Source of the DNA: Crotalaria pallida
Lineage: Eukaryota; Streptophyta; Magnoliopsida; Fabales; Fabaceae
Direction of reading: 5' to 3'
DNA length: 64,000 nucleotides
NCBI GenBank assembly: GCA_037953625.1
Contig: CM075651.1
Location: 162,635,501-162,699,500 of the forward strand
Below the pieces are notes generated by a model. The model ran no database searches, had not been told where the DNA came from, and saw only the letters and a program-made list of their open reading frames with translations. Below, piece by piece: positions 1-12,999 of this stretch. The position numbers and the translations under genes were made by a program. Numbering within the stretch: position 1 is the stretch's first letter; the number at the start of each line of letters is the position of its first letter.

Positions 1-240
1 CAGAAACTCATCCGATTCCAGCATTGAAGAGTCAGCCTCCTCAGGTAGCTCGGCATATCCCATGGCCCTAGACGCATCCGCGAAAGCCTTCCAATCGATC
101 TTCGCAAACATATTTCTCAAAAACTCACTGTTCATTTCCACCGCCTTTTCCACCACTTTCTCTGCTTCAACACGCAGTGGAAATCCATTTGTCACACCTT
201 TTATGTTTGACGATAGCATATTGTGCGTTAGCAGTCTCAT
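1..240 (-). CDS. TRM112: TRM112-like multifunctional methyltransferase subunit (5' part)
   Basis: Small zinc-binding activator protein that holds several methyltransferases in active form (tRNA, rRNA and translation release factor methylation in other eukaryotes; called SMO2 in Arabidopsis). The minus frame opens with MRLLTHNMLSSNIKGVTNGF and continues through FAKIDWKAF and GYAELPEEA without a stop for 80 codons, matching the conserved N-terminal half of plant TRM112. The family is about 120-125 aa, so roughly a third lies beyond the left edge. The ATG at 238-240 is the family start. The leader upstream appears to contain an intron. It is the downstream neighbour of the delta-COP gene on the same strand, about 2.8 kb away, and so an independent transcription unit. 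No defects are seen. Confidence 0.93.
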   Translation of the reverse strand, partial: MRLLTHNMLSSNIKGVTNGFPLRVEAEKVVEKAVEMNSEFLRNMFAKIDWKAFADASRAMGYAELPEEADSSMLESDEFL

Positions 241-1260
241 CTTTCCCAACTATTCCTAATATCGGCAGCAGAATCAGTGCAAAATATTGAGAAGATAACA
301 TTCAAAATACAAGTTCAAGATACAGGATAAACAACACAAGTTCTCATGTCACAATCACAACTAAAAATATCTACGAAAACCTAATACATTTAAAAACAAG
401 GTATCAAGTTTGGACTTTGCATCAATTTGATTTGATGTTTTGGTTGGTGGTTTTTAAAGTTTGAACAGATGACACCGCCAGGTAAAAAATTAAATGAATG
501 CAGTGTAACCAAGAAAAGATTTTTGAGAAATATAAAAACAAAATGTATAAACACTAAACCAAGCTAAAATATCAACCAATTATGCTAATCACCCAAGCCA
601 CTATTTATTTAAATAAATTTTAAAAAATAAAATAAAATAAAAACACTTATGCACAAATCTGTAGTAAACAACTATTACCACTAAGTACTGGGTATTCATA
701 TCTTATCACCAATAACAACATTTCAGTCATGGCCTTTGGCTCATTGCAATAAGACCAATACTCATAATGAAACTCCCTAACTCAGCCACGGTAGATGGAA
801 ACAAAATTAAACAAGCAGGAGCAAGCAACCAACAATACTACAAAAAGGATGAGAAGGTTTATTAAAAAATAGCACAATTTTTTAAAACAAAATTATTCAA
901 CAATCATTCACAAACAAGGGGAAACGAAATTACACAGCCCTGTAGCAATGTTTGGCAGCTTAATTACACTCGACATCCCTTTGGTTTCAGAAGTAGGCTA
1001 TGAAAATAAATAAATAAATCTAGGTTGTTATTATGTACTGTAGTAAGAAAGCAAGGAATGAAAAGCAAAGCAACGTTAACACAGCAACAACTTACGAACA
1101 AATTGAAATTAGTGAAGCGGTGAGTGAAGAAAGAAGGAATGTATCAAGTGACACCAGGACGATAGTGTGTAATGGGGCTAGCTTAGCTTGGGCTACCGCT
1201 TTATGATCTTCGAACTCACTCACTACGTGGGAAATGAAAAAGACAAGAGGGCTAGGTTTT
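241..1260 (-). promoter_or_regulatory. TRM112 leader, probable 5'UTR intron and promoter region
   Basis: On the minus strand a GTAAGT donor (GT at 1095-1094) and an acceptor ending ATTAG at 256 could remove an intron of about 840 bp, leaving a 15-base leader exon just before the ATG. The 1140-1300 segment is richer in GC than its surroundings and is the likely transcription start zone. No clear TATA box was picked out. The intron is inferred from splice-site sequences only. Confidence 0.4.
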
Positions 1261-1352
1261 GCGATTTAATCAGGGTTTTGGTTTGGTTTCATTTCATTTC
1301 ATTTGTGTTGAGTTTTTCTCCTTAGGATAAATTATTATTAAAATAAATAAAA

Positions 1353-1828
1353 GACTTAATTATGTATTTAATCTTTGAATTTTGAGTTCCTTTTGCCACA
1401 ACTTTTTCCCCATGTTTGATTTCCTAAAGAAATCTTGGAGTTTGCCATATACCTTGTTAACAAAATCATTCAAATCACCCGTATCCTAGTGAGACGTGGG
1501 AAATTAGTCATGTGCTGGCATGTGTGCGATAATGATCTTTCTTTCTCATCCTTTTTTTTTTCTTTAACTAAGAATGTAAAAATATTAAATTTTTTTTAGT
1601 TTTTTTATTTAAATTATTAATCACATGATACCACGTGATTAACTAATCTCTTTGCTCTGATTAGGATTTCGGTGTGACATGTCAACAAAATTGTTGGAAT
1701 TGGAATTGGTAATAAGGGTGTATAGCAAATCCAGAAGTAACTTCGAAGAGTCAAACATTGAAAAAAAAAATTAAGGATTAGTAACAAAACGATACTAAAG
1801 TTCAAGGACTTACACATAATTAAACAAA
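1353..1828. mobile_element. Foldback MULE-type MITE, family A
   Basis: The left end (CTTAATTATGTATTTAATC) and right end (reverse complement GTTTAATTATGTGTAAGTCC) are inverted copies, and similarity continues inward through AT-rich and CACGTG-bearing sequence. The flanks share AAATAAAA, a plausible degenerate 9-bp target duplication. It has no coding capacity. A related copy lies at 53530-54042 inside the prenyltransferase gene. Confidence 0.65.
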
Positions 1829-1839
1829 TAAAATTTACA

Positions 1840-3090
1840 AGGTTTGAATATGTTTTTGTCCCGTATAAATGTAGTAAATTTTGATTTTAGTCCTTATATT
1901 TTTTTTTCTGTTTTGGTCTTTCTATTATTTCTATTTTGCTAGAATTGACTCTTGATTCCACGACCACCAATGAGAGGCTGGCTCATGTCCTGAAATTAGC
2001 CGCATTTGAACTATTAATGGCATTTGGATGAAAGGATGAAATTGATCACGAATTGAAAATTATGAGATTAAATTGGCCAATTTTTTTTTTTTAAAAAAAA
2101 AAAAGATGACTAAATTCGTCAAATTAATCAAATTTGGGACAAAAATGCAATTAAACTTGAATAATATCAATACTATTTGGATTTTTCTAACATATGCACT
2201 TAGTACATAAAACAAAGTAAATTAATATTAAAAAACTAAATAATCGCTTTTTTAATGAATATACCATTTTCCCATAAAAAAAAAATCATTTTATCATGTG
2301 CATAGGAGGATACATTTAATATTATTAATATTAAAGAGTAATCCTCATAATCTTTCGAAGATACGAACATAATTTTTTTAAGGGTTCTCTTAACCTCAGC
2401 ATCCAAAAATGGATGATTTTTCTTGGAAGTTGATACATTGAAAAAATCAAAAGTTTAAAGTTTTAATTTTCCAAAAAAAAACTTATTTATTTTGGGTTTT
2501 TTATCTTCAACCCTAAGGGTTGAGGTTAAAAAATTCATTTTTTTTTTAACTTTTTTGATTCGAAAGTGTCAAGATAAATTGGTTGAGAGATTAAAATAAA
2601 ATGTGAATAAAAAATAGATCTTATTAACCAATATCTTTAGACCACCGATACAATAATCCAAAATAATAAATTCTCAATAAAAATTTCACTAGTTAACATT
2701 TGCCCAAAAAATATTATAGAAGATGCTTGCATACTAAGACTAAACAAAATACGGAGTAGAATTGTTTAAAATGAGAAGTTGCTTTTCGCGGACTACTTTG
2801 TTTCCTCTCATGTCAATGAATTTGGAATAGACATCCATCGGAAGAATAGAAAATCTCAATTGTAAGAGAAAAATGCACTGGGAGTGAGAGAGAAGCATCC
2901 TTTCATTTAAACAGCATAGAGTATAAACAAAGGTTCAAATTATATTTTGTGTTGTCTTGTCAACTAAAACTAAGGAATTAACTTCATCATTAGTAGCAAA
3001 ATATGTAACTTGGCGTAGATAAGCCAGCAGATAAAAGAATAACTGTGAAAGCAAGATTGTCATAGAAAGCTCAGTTGAGAGGAAGACCGA
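1840..3090. other. Intergenic stretch with weak foldback sequence
   Basis: Lies between TRM112 and the 3' end of delta-COP. About 1845-2155 looks like a decayed foldback: one end reads AAGGTTTGAATATGTTTTTG and the other carries a degenerate inverse of it. 2380-2560 contains a short inverted AACCTCA/TGAGGTT motif. The last few hundred bases probably include the delta-COP 3'UTR. No gene is seen. Confidence 0.4.
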
Positions 3091-6000
3091 TTACACAACT
3101 TGGTAGTTTTCTGTGATCAACTGTGTTCTCTGAGAATATTTGGGAGGATTATCACCCCTTAGTGGTATAATGCTGACAACCTGCAAGAGAAGTAAAACAA
3201 AGATGAGCCAAATAAGTTTTAGCTCCCCATTAAATCGATATTCAGACATCAGACAAGCTAGAAGCTATATCAGCTAAAATCCATTTTTGCAGATGATTGT
3301 GAAAGAAATATAATGAAATGATGATACTCAAGATTCATACTTGATACAGAACTCCCAACAAACAAAACCTTTATATGTCATCCAAACAGCACATCTAAGA
3401 ATAGATGTATTAAGGTTAAATGCAAAAAAAAGTAGAAAATCCAAAACACACCTTCAGGTCACTAAATGTATCTGTTGCCATAAAAGCGACTGAGATGGGA
3501 AAGAATGCAGATGAATCTGCTTGTGGAACAACAAACTCCATTGACCCGCTGAAGTCAGAAAAAAGCACATCCATAAGTACAAAGTTAATAGACAGAGTAA
3601 GTTCCTAAGTTAGCTCTGGAGAAACATCACTCCAAATTAGCATACCTGCGGTTTGAATTATCAATCAAAATGATAGACCACTCCAAGACGGAATTCCTAG
3701 AATCGTACCTGCAAAGTAAAGACAATAAGAAATGATTCAGAAGCCACAAATAAAATATTAATTATAAAATTCTTACCCAAAAAAAAATATATTAATTATA
3801 AAAATCATTCTGGTGATCAAAACACATATATGTACTGTTATCTAATACAAAACTGCTAACTCAATGCAAACACAAGTCATGGTTTTCAAAATTTATTAGG
3901 GAAGAACAAATTTAAAATCCACACCTCCATTCTCCATCAATCTGGCTTACAGATGGTGCTTCTCGAAGAGCTGGAAGAGGTACTGATATGACAACATTTC
4001 GCAGATCAAACATTGATGAAGCCTCATATTCAATGTTGACATAAGTTTCATTTCCAGAAGATGAGGGCCAGCAGTTGACTGCAACATGCATATATAGCAC
4101 AACAATAATTACTAAGACATAAAAGACTAAGCATACACCAACACCACATCAATGATAGATATGAACCCACTTGTCATTGGCACCAATGATTCATCAGTGC
4201 TTTGCATTCTCCACTTTAAAAGGCTACTGGCTTGACCAATAGGGAAAGGCCTATTGGGATCCTTTGGACCTAGTATATTCTCATTGGAAAATAATTCTTT
4301 ATTCATGTTAGGGTGTGTTTTGAAAGAGACGGCTTGGCTCTCATCAGTCTTGACCTGCAAAAACAAGGCACAACATGCAAGCACCAATGTTTTTAAAATG
4401 TTTTCCGCAATACGAATTTGCATTTCACAACCAGTGTTTTAAAAAACAAGAGTATCGGTTCATGAAGGACGCAGAGAGCAAAGAAAAGATGTATTGGAGC
4501 AATGTTAGTTACGACGTACACAACATTTGTAAAACTAGAGTCTAATAGTAGGTAGTTGAAGCAAACATATAAAACAAGAAAAGAGCATAAACCAAGCAAA
4601 ACATATAACGTGGATGATATACTAGCTGTATCTTAGCTTTTTCAAAAAAGTCCATACTCCCATATCATATCGTGTCAGTGTATGATACTCATAATCACTC
4701 CTTACGATTACTGATATCTATGCAACTTGCGTACAACCAAAGTATATTGTATACATCACATATCAAAAGCTATAGAATGGATAAAGATTGTCCACAGTTA
4801 TTACAAAACTGCAAACAATCTCAATCTTCGAAAACATTTTATTTTGTAGCAAGAGAAAAAGCTACAACTGCAAAACAATAAATTTCAAACATTAGATTTA
4901 AAACTGCACTCTAAGCAGTTCTTTTCTCAACTGCAGATGATCCAGTCCCTACCAGAATACTTCTAGAAGGCAATCTCATGATCAACAATGGAAGCAGCAC
5001 TGTCATCAACATGCATGGGATTTAACCCTCACTTTCTTCCTCTTCATTTTCATCTTTCCCCCCGAACCAAACAGCCACTGCTGCCTAGTCTTCTCCCCTT
5101 ATTCCTTTCCCCTTCCCTCCCTCTTCCTCTCTCCATTTATTTTCCTTTACTTTTTGCCGTTAAGAACCAAGGGAACAAAAAATGAAACACTTTAACACAA
5201 CCATACAGATGTGGTGATTGTAAAACAGATCTTCTGAATTTCTAAAAACTGCATGTCATCTTGAGGATAAAATCTAGTTATCGTTGTGTCAAATAAATGT
5301 CTTTATAAAGTTTTAAAAAAGAGACTTATTCAAGCCTTGCACCTAAAACACACAGGCAGAAGGCTGCATTAATAGAGCAAGGGAAAAAAAACCTGTTTGA
5401 TGTGAAATTTATGTTGACCCAGATTCTGGTGAAATTTAATGCAACAAGTATCATTTTTTCATGTAAAAACGATTATTCAAAGAAAGACTACGCAGGTGAT
5501 ACAAACATGCAAGAAAATGTTTCCTCTTCACATTTAGGTAGTGAAAGACAAGGAGAAAGTGGTACCTGAACTTGAATATGTGCATCCTCTTGGTTTAGAA
5601 TATGGAGAGTCATTGTACCTTGAACATCAAAATTATTTATTCCACCATCTCGTTTCAGTGTCACATTTAGTTTCTCCTCAACATTAAAAGTGACAGGATC
5701 ACTAGGTGGTGGGGCAGCTGACTGTGACTGGCTAAGTGACGGCTTAAAATCTTCAAGAATTACCTCACCTTCTGCTTTAAGTGATTCCAAAAATTGATTT
5801 GTCTTTTGAGATTTACCAAGCTTCATTCCAAGACCTTTCGGTGGAGCAGTGGTAGATGAAGTTGGACGACCTGAGAAGAGAAGAGAATACAGGGTTAGAG
5901 AAATTGTAAGACCTCTCGTTAATTAGTAAAATGGTAATTTGGATATAGATTAATCATTGTAGTCAACAATAATGCAGTCCTGCAAAACAAAATTTCACTG

Positions 6001-9000
6001 AATGTATTGGCATCTTTCAGGAATTCAATATGCAGAAACATATCTTTGACTATTTCATATTGTTTAACTGTTATCCTTACCGTTTTCATTCTTTACATAC
6101 CCCACCTTGTTAGAATTCATATATAGACATAAAGAGGAATATAAGTCAGTACTTTTTATTTTTTTGAACATGATTTTATTTTCTTTTCAGATTTTGAAAG
6201 ACTGATCATTCTGGAATGATATGATATAAAAAATTAGCCACAAAAACTTATTAACCATAAATGATAACATGACTCCACACGAGCAATTAGAAAAGCTCCA
6301 ATGCATTACCAAGCATACTTCATGTCATCTTAACTCATTACATGAAAAAGCATTCATGGAGAGTCTGCAAATATGTGAAAGCCAACCTTTAGTTTTGTTA
6401 GAAAAGGAATCCATATCTGTGTTGAGTCCAAAACCAGAGCCACTGCTAGATATGCTCAAATCACTAAAGCTATTTTCAATCCTTCCAGAACCCAATGACT
6501 GTAATGGACCAAATCCTCCTCTGTCACCTCTGTTCTTTTCAATCTGTAGAATACATATAATGATTTTGAATAAACTATGCGCATTTCCATAATTTCAAAC
6601 ATAAACAAATTGATGAGAGCCCCTACAATAATACCTTGCTTTTATCAATCTCACTAGCTTTCCGCTTCATAACATCCTTGGTTTCATTTATCTTGCTCAG
6701 CATAACCAACTTGTGCAGCTTCTCTTCATGACTTTCCATCTCACAGTATTGCTTAACTTGTGCAACATTTATATTTTCCTTGTGCCCAAGAGAGATGACT
6801 TCATCAAATGCAAAAATAATCTCAAATGCATTTATGCTAATACCCTCTTCATCAAGAGAGTAAGAATATTCCGGAACCTAAAAAACTTAAGGAATGAACT
6901 ATTTATAAATTAATAAGCACAGCAATGGAGAAAAGGTTTAAAGAAATGGCTCTAACCCTGTCCCAAAAAGCTAAAAATAACTCCACCATGGTGTACAATT
7001 AATAATTCTAATTCCTAGTGAACCTTAATATAAAATTATCAATGTTAGCAATCAACTTAATAACACAGACTCATGCACAGAATACTGGTGTACCATCATC
7101 CATCAAGGAAAGGACAAAATCAAAATGAGGTAAAGTACGAGAAGAAAGAGCACAGAACAAATTCTAGATTCAGGCCAGCAAGCCATACCACGATACCAAG
7201 TTTAAGATGCAGATAACAACTCCACTAACCAGACAAGACAAGCAAAACCAAGCAAGAAAGAACAAACTGACTACGGAACATAAGATCTCAAACCCAAAGC
7301 ATCAGAGTAAGGATACAAGCTTAGAGATAAGTCTCAAAGTGTCCAAATCTTCAAGTATGTTGCTCTGTTTGTTTGTTATAAGAACCAGATACAGTGCTTC
7401 TATTGGCTGGTATACATAACGCACATTCTCTGTCTCGACATATGTGTGTTGCTTTCCGGTGCCTACCAACTTGGGAAATGCAGCTAGAAGGCCCTCGATT
7501 CTTATACGAGACATATCCACAAACTGTCTAGAGACTAGCACTGAAAATAAAGCAATGGATGTGTCAGCATAAAAACATTAATGTTGAATCATTTAGGCAT
7601 CATCAAATCAATATCAATCAAGACCTAGCTGTAACTTCCACAAAATTTATCATATATCAATGACCAACTTTCCCAAAAGCTGGAGGTCAAAGATTGATTT
7701 TTTATCTCTAACATGCTACCACATGCAATGCAAGAGATCTTTGGGCTTGATTGGCAATGCACAGATCCCTTTTACTTTATGTAGGAGGACAGTGAGAGTG
7801 GAGAGGATCAAACTCTTGACCACTTGGTCATAGAAGCTCTTATACTATGTCAAGGACCAATTATCCCAAATGCTTAGCTATCACCTTGAGACTGAAAATC
7901 GGTTTTATATCCCTATCGCCACAAATGGAAAGAGATGGGCCAGAAGAACCGAGAAGTCATTTACCAGAGAGAGAGAAGCAATTAGCAATGAATAAGAAAT
8001 AAGGTGAAGAATCAGATACAGGTGAAAAATTGCGGTATAGAGAAAATATTTTCATAGCCCTATGGTCTATGCTGACATAAAGTGGAAAAGATATAAATCA
8101 TACAAATAAAAGAAATTATGTAGCATAAACTACAGATCTTACATAAAGGGAAGCAAACAAGCTCCACCCCAAACTACAGGACTAACACAAAGAGTTGAAT
8201 CTAAGTAGCATGAATATTGGTATGAGTTCCAACTTCCATTACAGGTAGTGGTACCGGGGGTACTGAAAAACCTTAAAACTCTACAGGACTAATACAAAGA
8301 GCAGAATCTAAGTAGCAATGTAGCATGAATATGGGTATGAATTCCAACTTCCAATAGAGGTAGTGGTACAAGGGGTAAAAAAATTTAAAAATAGGGTATG
8401 TGTGCGCAGGATACATTATGTAGAGATATAAAAATATAAACAACAAAGTGGTTAAATCATAAGGTAAATACAATTTTCATATGTGTTGTAACTAATAGGT
8501 TTTGAAAAAATTACATAAAGTAGTTCAAGTATGCCAAAATATATAAAGATGGAATGAGACTTGAAGGAAGTAGTAGTAGTTTATTTAATTAAAGAGGAAA
8601 CCAAATAGCTTAGCAACAAACCGTGGTATTTTACATGGATCGATTACTTGTGATCTTTAGTAATATTAGTTACCTACTCATCACGTGTGTATTGGGTGAG
8701 CACTCATGTGTACCCAATAAGTACCTGTACGTGGTACAGGTACTGCAGCTATTTCAGAATACCCATGCATGAGAGTAGAAGAAGAATATGAAAGCAATCC
8801 AAAAAGTACCAACAATTATAACTTGAATGCAGTTCTTCCAGGTTTAGGCTTCCGAATGTACATTAGTTTTCTTCATTCAGCAATCCAAACACTACTAGGA
8901 AGGAATTACCCTCCTATATTTTATTTCTTATATTGTCCAATACCCAAACCCACTAGGTGGGAGCCTCATGCACTGGGCCGCCCTTTTTTTATTAACTAAT

Positions 9001-9954
9001 ACCCAATAGGTTGCGTTCATTTCAACCTAACACAGTAAAGGCAGGTAGGCCCGTGTTTTACACTAGCTTCATCTTTTAAGGAACAATAACTACTACAATG
9101 ATCAAGTCCTTATCATCCCACAAGGTAAAGTCAGCTACATGGATCAACTACCTAACAGGTAAATTCTTATGTAAGAGTACCGCAGACCGCATACAGAACA
9201 TGTGCATAACAATACAGACGAAACAGATTAAATAAATTAATAAATCTTAAATCGAATCTCATCCATTGAGAGTATTACTCTCAATCAGGCTACCTAGGAA
9301 ATTTTTTCTCTAATCAACAACAAGACCATAAATACAATAACAATACCAACCAAGCCTTTTCCAACTAAGTAGGGTCAGCTACATGAATCAATCGGCATCA
9401 TAATATCCTAATCCTATCATAACTAAAGTCTGTAAACAAACCATTTAAAACTAAAACCTTCTAAAAAGCTTGTCATATAGTTTCTCTTGCTCTCCCTCTA
9501 CCTCTAACTTCAAGCTACTCTCCTTACCTTAGACATTAGTTTAAATAATCACAAAAAGCACTATAAAGATCGGCGCCCAGCACCAGGGAGTAGAGAATTC
9601 TCACCTTTACCAGATTTGCCAACAATGGATGCAGCAAGGACAACCTGCACCATGACAAATTAAACAAACCAGCAATACAATAATAATAATAACAATTCAG
9701 CATTACATTCTCACTATAAACTCCATTCTTCATCTTTTCTAGTACTCAATATGCATTTTGTTTTACAAAACAAAAATCAGCAATTAACCATATCATTATA
9801 GAATCAAATTGCTCAAGAGAACGATCAAAGTTCAGTCTCTAATTTAGGATTTCCGATTAAACAATCAAAGCTTAAATAACAAAAACCTAAATAAACGATA
9901 GTATAAAATGAAATAATAATAATAATAAATAAATTATAAAAAAAGGCTTACCAT
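3091..9954 (-). CDS. delta-COP: Coatomer subunit delta (delta-COP), complete, 11 coding exons
   Basis: Subunit of the COPI coat, which drives Golgi-to-ER and intra-Golgi retrograde vesicle transport. Coding exons on the minus strand: 9952-9954, 9605-9644, 7317-7540, 6635-6877, 6387-6543, 5566-5870, 4171-4354, 3925-4078, 3646-3708, 3452-3548 and 3091-3180. All have GT/AG borders and compatible phases, giving 519 aa against about 527 in Arabidopsis. Residues 1-130 form the longin-like domain (VSRQFVDMSRIRIEGLLAAF, KQHTYVETENVRYVYQPIEA). A charged linker follows (EEKLHKLVMLSKINETKDVM), then a Gly/Ser-rich segment. From about residue 270 comes the mu-homology domain (VTLKRDGGINNFDVQGTM, LKWRMQSTDESLVP, INCWPSSSGNETYVNIEYE), which binds dilysine or tryptophan cargo signals. 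The stop follows LITENYQVV. The first intron begins immediately after the ATG, so exon 1 contributes only Met. No frame damage. Confidence 0.95.
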
Positions 9955-10245
9955 CTTTTCGTTCAATCTTCACAACTCTGAAAGAAGAAGAAGAAGAAAA
10001 TGAAAAGATTAATGAATCAGGCAAAACAAAATTGAAAAAAAAAATGAAGGAGGAGAAGAATGAGGGTTACCGTGAGTGAGTAACGAGATCTGAGATCTGG
10101 TTTGAGTGAAGAAAGTGTAAGAGAACTGGGAGAGAAACAATAAAATTGCAATTGAAATTATTATTGTGAAAACGAAAACTTAATACGGTAGGTTTTCTTC
10201 TTGTTTTTCGTTTTGGTAAAACATGGTGTTTATATTTATAAGCGT
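9955..10245 (-). promoter_or_regulatory. delta-COP leader and TATA box
   Basis: On the minus strand TATAAATA lies at 10233-10240, about 280 bp upstream of the ATG. A leader intron is likely: donor GTAACC with GT at 10070-10069, acceptor TTTCAG ending at 9978, leaving GTTGTGAAGATTGAACG plus AAAAG before the start codon. Both calls rest on motif and position only. Confidence 0.5.
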
Positions 10246-10299
10246 GGGTGGTTCAGTTCGTGAGGGAAACTTGCATTGCATGGATTGGAGACACGTCTA

Positions 10300-11095
10300 A
10301 CACATCATCACCCAACCAATAAAAAGCTGCAACACATTAAAATTGAAACATAACTTTCTTGGTGACAAAAAAATTAAATAAGGAAACATATAATCAATAA
10401 TCTTTTTTTTTTAAATGCAGTGATTAGTAATTAAATCTTAATTGGCTTAAATACTTTCTTAAGTACTTTTTCTTATTTTAAAGTTTCAATTTGGTCTTTT
10501 ATCTTTAAAAAAAATTAATTTAGTCTTCTATACTGTAGATACCCAATTTTGTCCTCACAAACAAAATAAAATAAAAAATAATAAAAAATGTTTTTTTTTC
10601 TTTTTTAAAAAAATATATAAAAAATAAGAATAAAAAAATGAGAAAAGATTTTGAAAAAAAAGTTTTTTTGTAAAAAATTAAAAAAACGAAATTAAAAAAA
10701 AATAAGATAAAAATGTGTTTTTGGTAAAAGATTTGATAAGTTTTTGTGAAGATAAAGATAATTTTTTTTTTATTATTAAAAGGATTTGTTTTATTTATAA
10801 AAGGATTATCATCAGATTTGTTTTTATTTTAGAAGATTGAGGATTGATCTTTAACAAAGTTATAAAGATGTGATTAAGGAATAAATCAGTGAATATTCCA
10901 CTGGGCTCACAAAGCCTGTTGGAAAAACCATATTTTTCTTAACCTGATATTTTTCCTATAAATAGAGCTCTCTTCCTCACAATTTGGAAAACAGAATTTT
11001 ACACACGCAATTTTGAAAATACAGAATTTTTAAAAGCAATTTACTCTAAAAATAGTGCTTCGATTTCCGTGCAACTCAATGGAGATGACATCGAT
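10300..11095. other. AT-rich intergenic DNA, possible LTR or promoter remnant
   Basis: 10380-10860 is very AT-rich with long A and T runs. 10960-11095 contains CCTATAAATAGAGCTCTC followed by leader-like sequence, as found in LTR or gene promoters. The plus frame from 11080 gives a short peptide interrupted by the plastid insertion next door. No gene is claimed. Confidence 0.35.
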
Positions 11096-11122
11096 TGGGT
11101 TTAGCGACAATGATGGCTATTT

Positions 11123-12502
11123 TTATATAGAATATTATTTCCAGCACCACAGGGTACGATCTATTAGTTAACGTTTCCAAATTTAATGTTGGTTCGTTAG
11201 AACTATATAAACCGATACCTAGAATTCCCATTAATAAAAAAGCAGGGCCTCCCGCAGTATACAAAAGAAATTTTGTAGCTGAATACAGACGTTTCTTAAC
11301 CCCCCCCCCCCCCCACACACACACATGGATAAAAGTAGATAAACGGGAATTAATTCGAATTCCCACGTGATAAAAAAAAGGCTTAATTATGTTTGGGGTC
11401 CCTGTAGTTTAGACCTCTTTTGTAAAATACCCCTATGCTTTTTTTTTCAATGAATATACCCCTATAGTTTACTCTGGTTAGGTATTTGCCCAAACTCCTT
11501 TTCCGACGAGTTTTTGAGTGAGCTGGACCGCCGGAGTTCTACCCAGAGCAACGTGTTATACACGTGGCCAGTCACTTAATTTAATTTTTTTTAATTGAAA
11601 AAATAATAAAACAATAGAATAAACTAATAAACTATAAAAAAAACAATTGAAATCAATTTGCTGATATACCATGCAAAGATTGAATTCTATAATTTAGATG
11701 AAATGATGTGTCAAAGGATTAATGTCTGTGCTTGATTAATCAATTTTTTGGAAATGAAAACACTATATGTCCCTTATATGCTTCTGTATGTATGTTTCTT
11801 TTTTAAAGTCTCATCTTCTACTTCACCTCTTTCTATTATATTTGCTTTTTCTTTTTTTTTTCATTTTTATAATAAAAATGTCAATTGTTCTTGTGCTGCT
11901 CATTTTCGCATGCCACCTTGATCCCAAACGGTGACCTCGAAGAAGCTACAGATCTGGAGCTGGAGGACTTCATGACTGAGAAGAAGAAGAACAAGACTGA
12001 GAAGAAGAAGAAGAACCGAACGACTGAGGGAGGGAGAGGATGACAACTACACTGTGGGATATGTAGTGAGAACGCCGAAGGGAGATGGTGATTGTGAGTG
12101 AGAGAAAAAGAACGCGGGAGATAGATGGATCGAATGGAAGGAAATGGGAGGGATTATAATAAGCCACGTTTTTTTTTTTAATTTATTAGTTTATTCTATT
12201 GTTTTATTATTTTTTTAATTTAAAAAAAATAATAAGTGACTGCCACGTGTATAACATGTGGCTCCAGGTGGAGCTCCGGCTGTCCAGCTCACCCAAAAAC
12301 TAGTCGGAAAAAGAGCTGGGGGCAAATACCTAACCGGAATAAACTATAGGGGTATATTCATTGAAAAAAATCATAGGGGTATCTCACGAAAGAGGTCCAA
12401 ACTACAGGGACCCCAGACATAATTAAACCTAAAAAAAAAAGTAAAATGTCTCGAGACGAAAAGGGTCCTATTTGACCGCTATACATTGCTAACATTAAGA
12501 AA
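11123..12502 (-). pseudogene. ndhD: Nuclear plastid DNA insertion: ndhD fragment, split by a MULE
   Basis: A nuclear copy of part of the chloroplast gene for NADH dehydrogenase-like subunit 4. On the minus strand the right piece (12430-12502) encodes FLMLAMYSGQIG and FSSRD, and the left piece (11123-11379) encodes WEFELIPVYLLLSM, KKRLYSATKFLLYTAGG, LGIGLYSSNEPTLNLETL and YPVVLEIIFYI, in ndhD order once the MULE is ignored. It covers roughly 110 codons of a protein of about 500. Nonfunctional: a run of 15 C plus a CA repeat breaks the frame near 11300, and both gene ends are missing. Several missense changes relative to typical plastid NdhD suggest it is not very recent. Confidence 0.9.
11371..12438. 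mobile_element. Non-autonomous MULE (about 1.05 kb) inserted in the ndhD fragment
   Basis: Element 11380-12429 has long inverted ends of about 250 bp (GGCTTAATTATGTTTGGGGT left; right complement GGTTTAATTATGTCTGGGGT). It is flanked by the 9-bp duplication TAAAAAAAA at 11371-11379 and 12430-12438, the size made by Mutator-type transposases. The interior (11640-12170) has an AAG-rich tract and no transposase. It could hold captured host sequence, but no gene is recognisable. Confidence 0.88.
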
Positions 12503-12529
12503 TGGATTTAGCGACAATGATGGCTATTT

Positions 12530-12999
12530 GCTTGGTAATGGTAGCTTTGCGACGACAACAAGAGAAGGAGATGGTGGTCTCGTATTTGGTTTTTAGTGGG
12601 GAATTTGTATTGCAACATGTGGGAGCCTTTCTCCAATTTTCAAAATGTTTAATAAGATATGGTATAACCACTTTTTCGTCTTCTATACTTTCATATCACT
12701 TTCTTCTTCTCTTCAAAGAGGGTAAATATTTGAGTTCTAAATTTCCATGTTAAGGGAAATTTATTCAAACATAAGTCAAATTCAGTTATTTGTATGTGGA
12801 AAAGCTAAATTAATTGAGGGGAGTTTAATCTGTGTACCTCGATCGATGGTTGTGCTCCTTCCCAGTGTTGTGGTTATTGTTCTTCTAATTATTTCCTTGA
12901 TTCTTATTATGAGTTTGTGGTCGGGTTGTTTCGTATTGCTACATTATAACATGTCCAAAATCATCCTTGTTACTTAAAATTTTTAATCTTCGCATCGCT
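12530..12999. other. Continuation of the sequence interrupted by the plastid insertion
   Basis: Joining across the insertion gives one short open frame that ends near 12600, but it resembles no known protein. The rest is AT-rich and shows only short frames. No gene is claimed. Confidence 0.35.

Larger units (their letters stand above)
11096..12529. repeat. 27-bp direct repeats flanking the plastid insertion
   Basis: TGGRTTTAGCGACAATGATG plus GCTATTT occurs at about 11096-11122 and 12503-12529 in the same orientation with one mismatch, exactly bracketing the ndhD-derived DNA. This looks like duplication of host sequence at the break where organelle DNA was captured. Confidence 0.75.

Noticed and set aside
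4988..5185. 65-codon plus frame within the delta-COP gene
   Set aside because: Lies in a delta-COP intron, is pyrimidine-driven low-complexity sequence and has no homology I recognise.
11970..12167. Serine-rich minus frame inside the MULE
   Set aside because: Produced by an AAG-rich tract; no recognisable protein.
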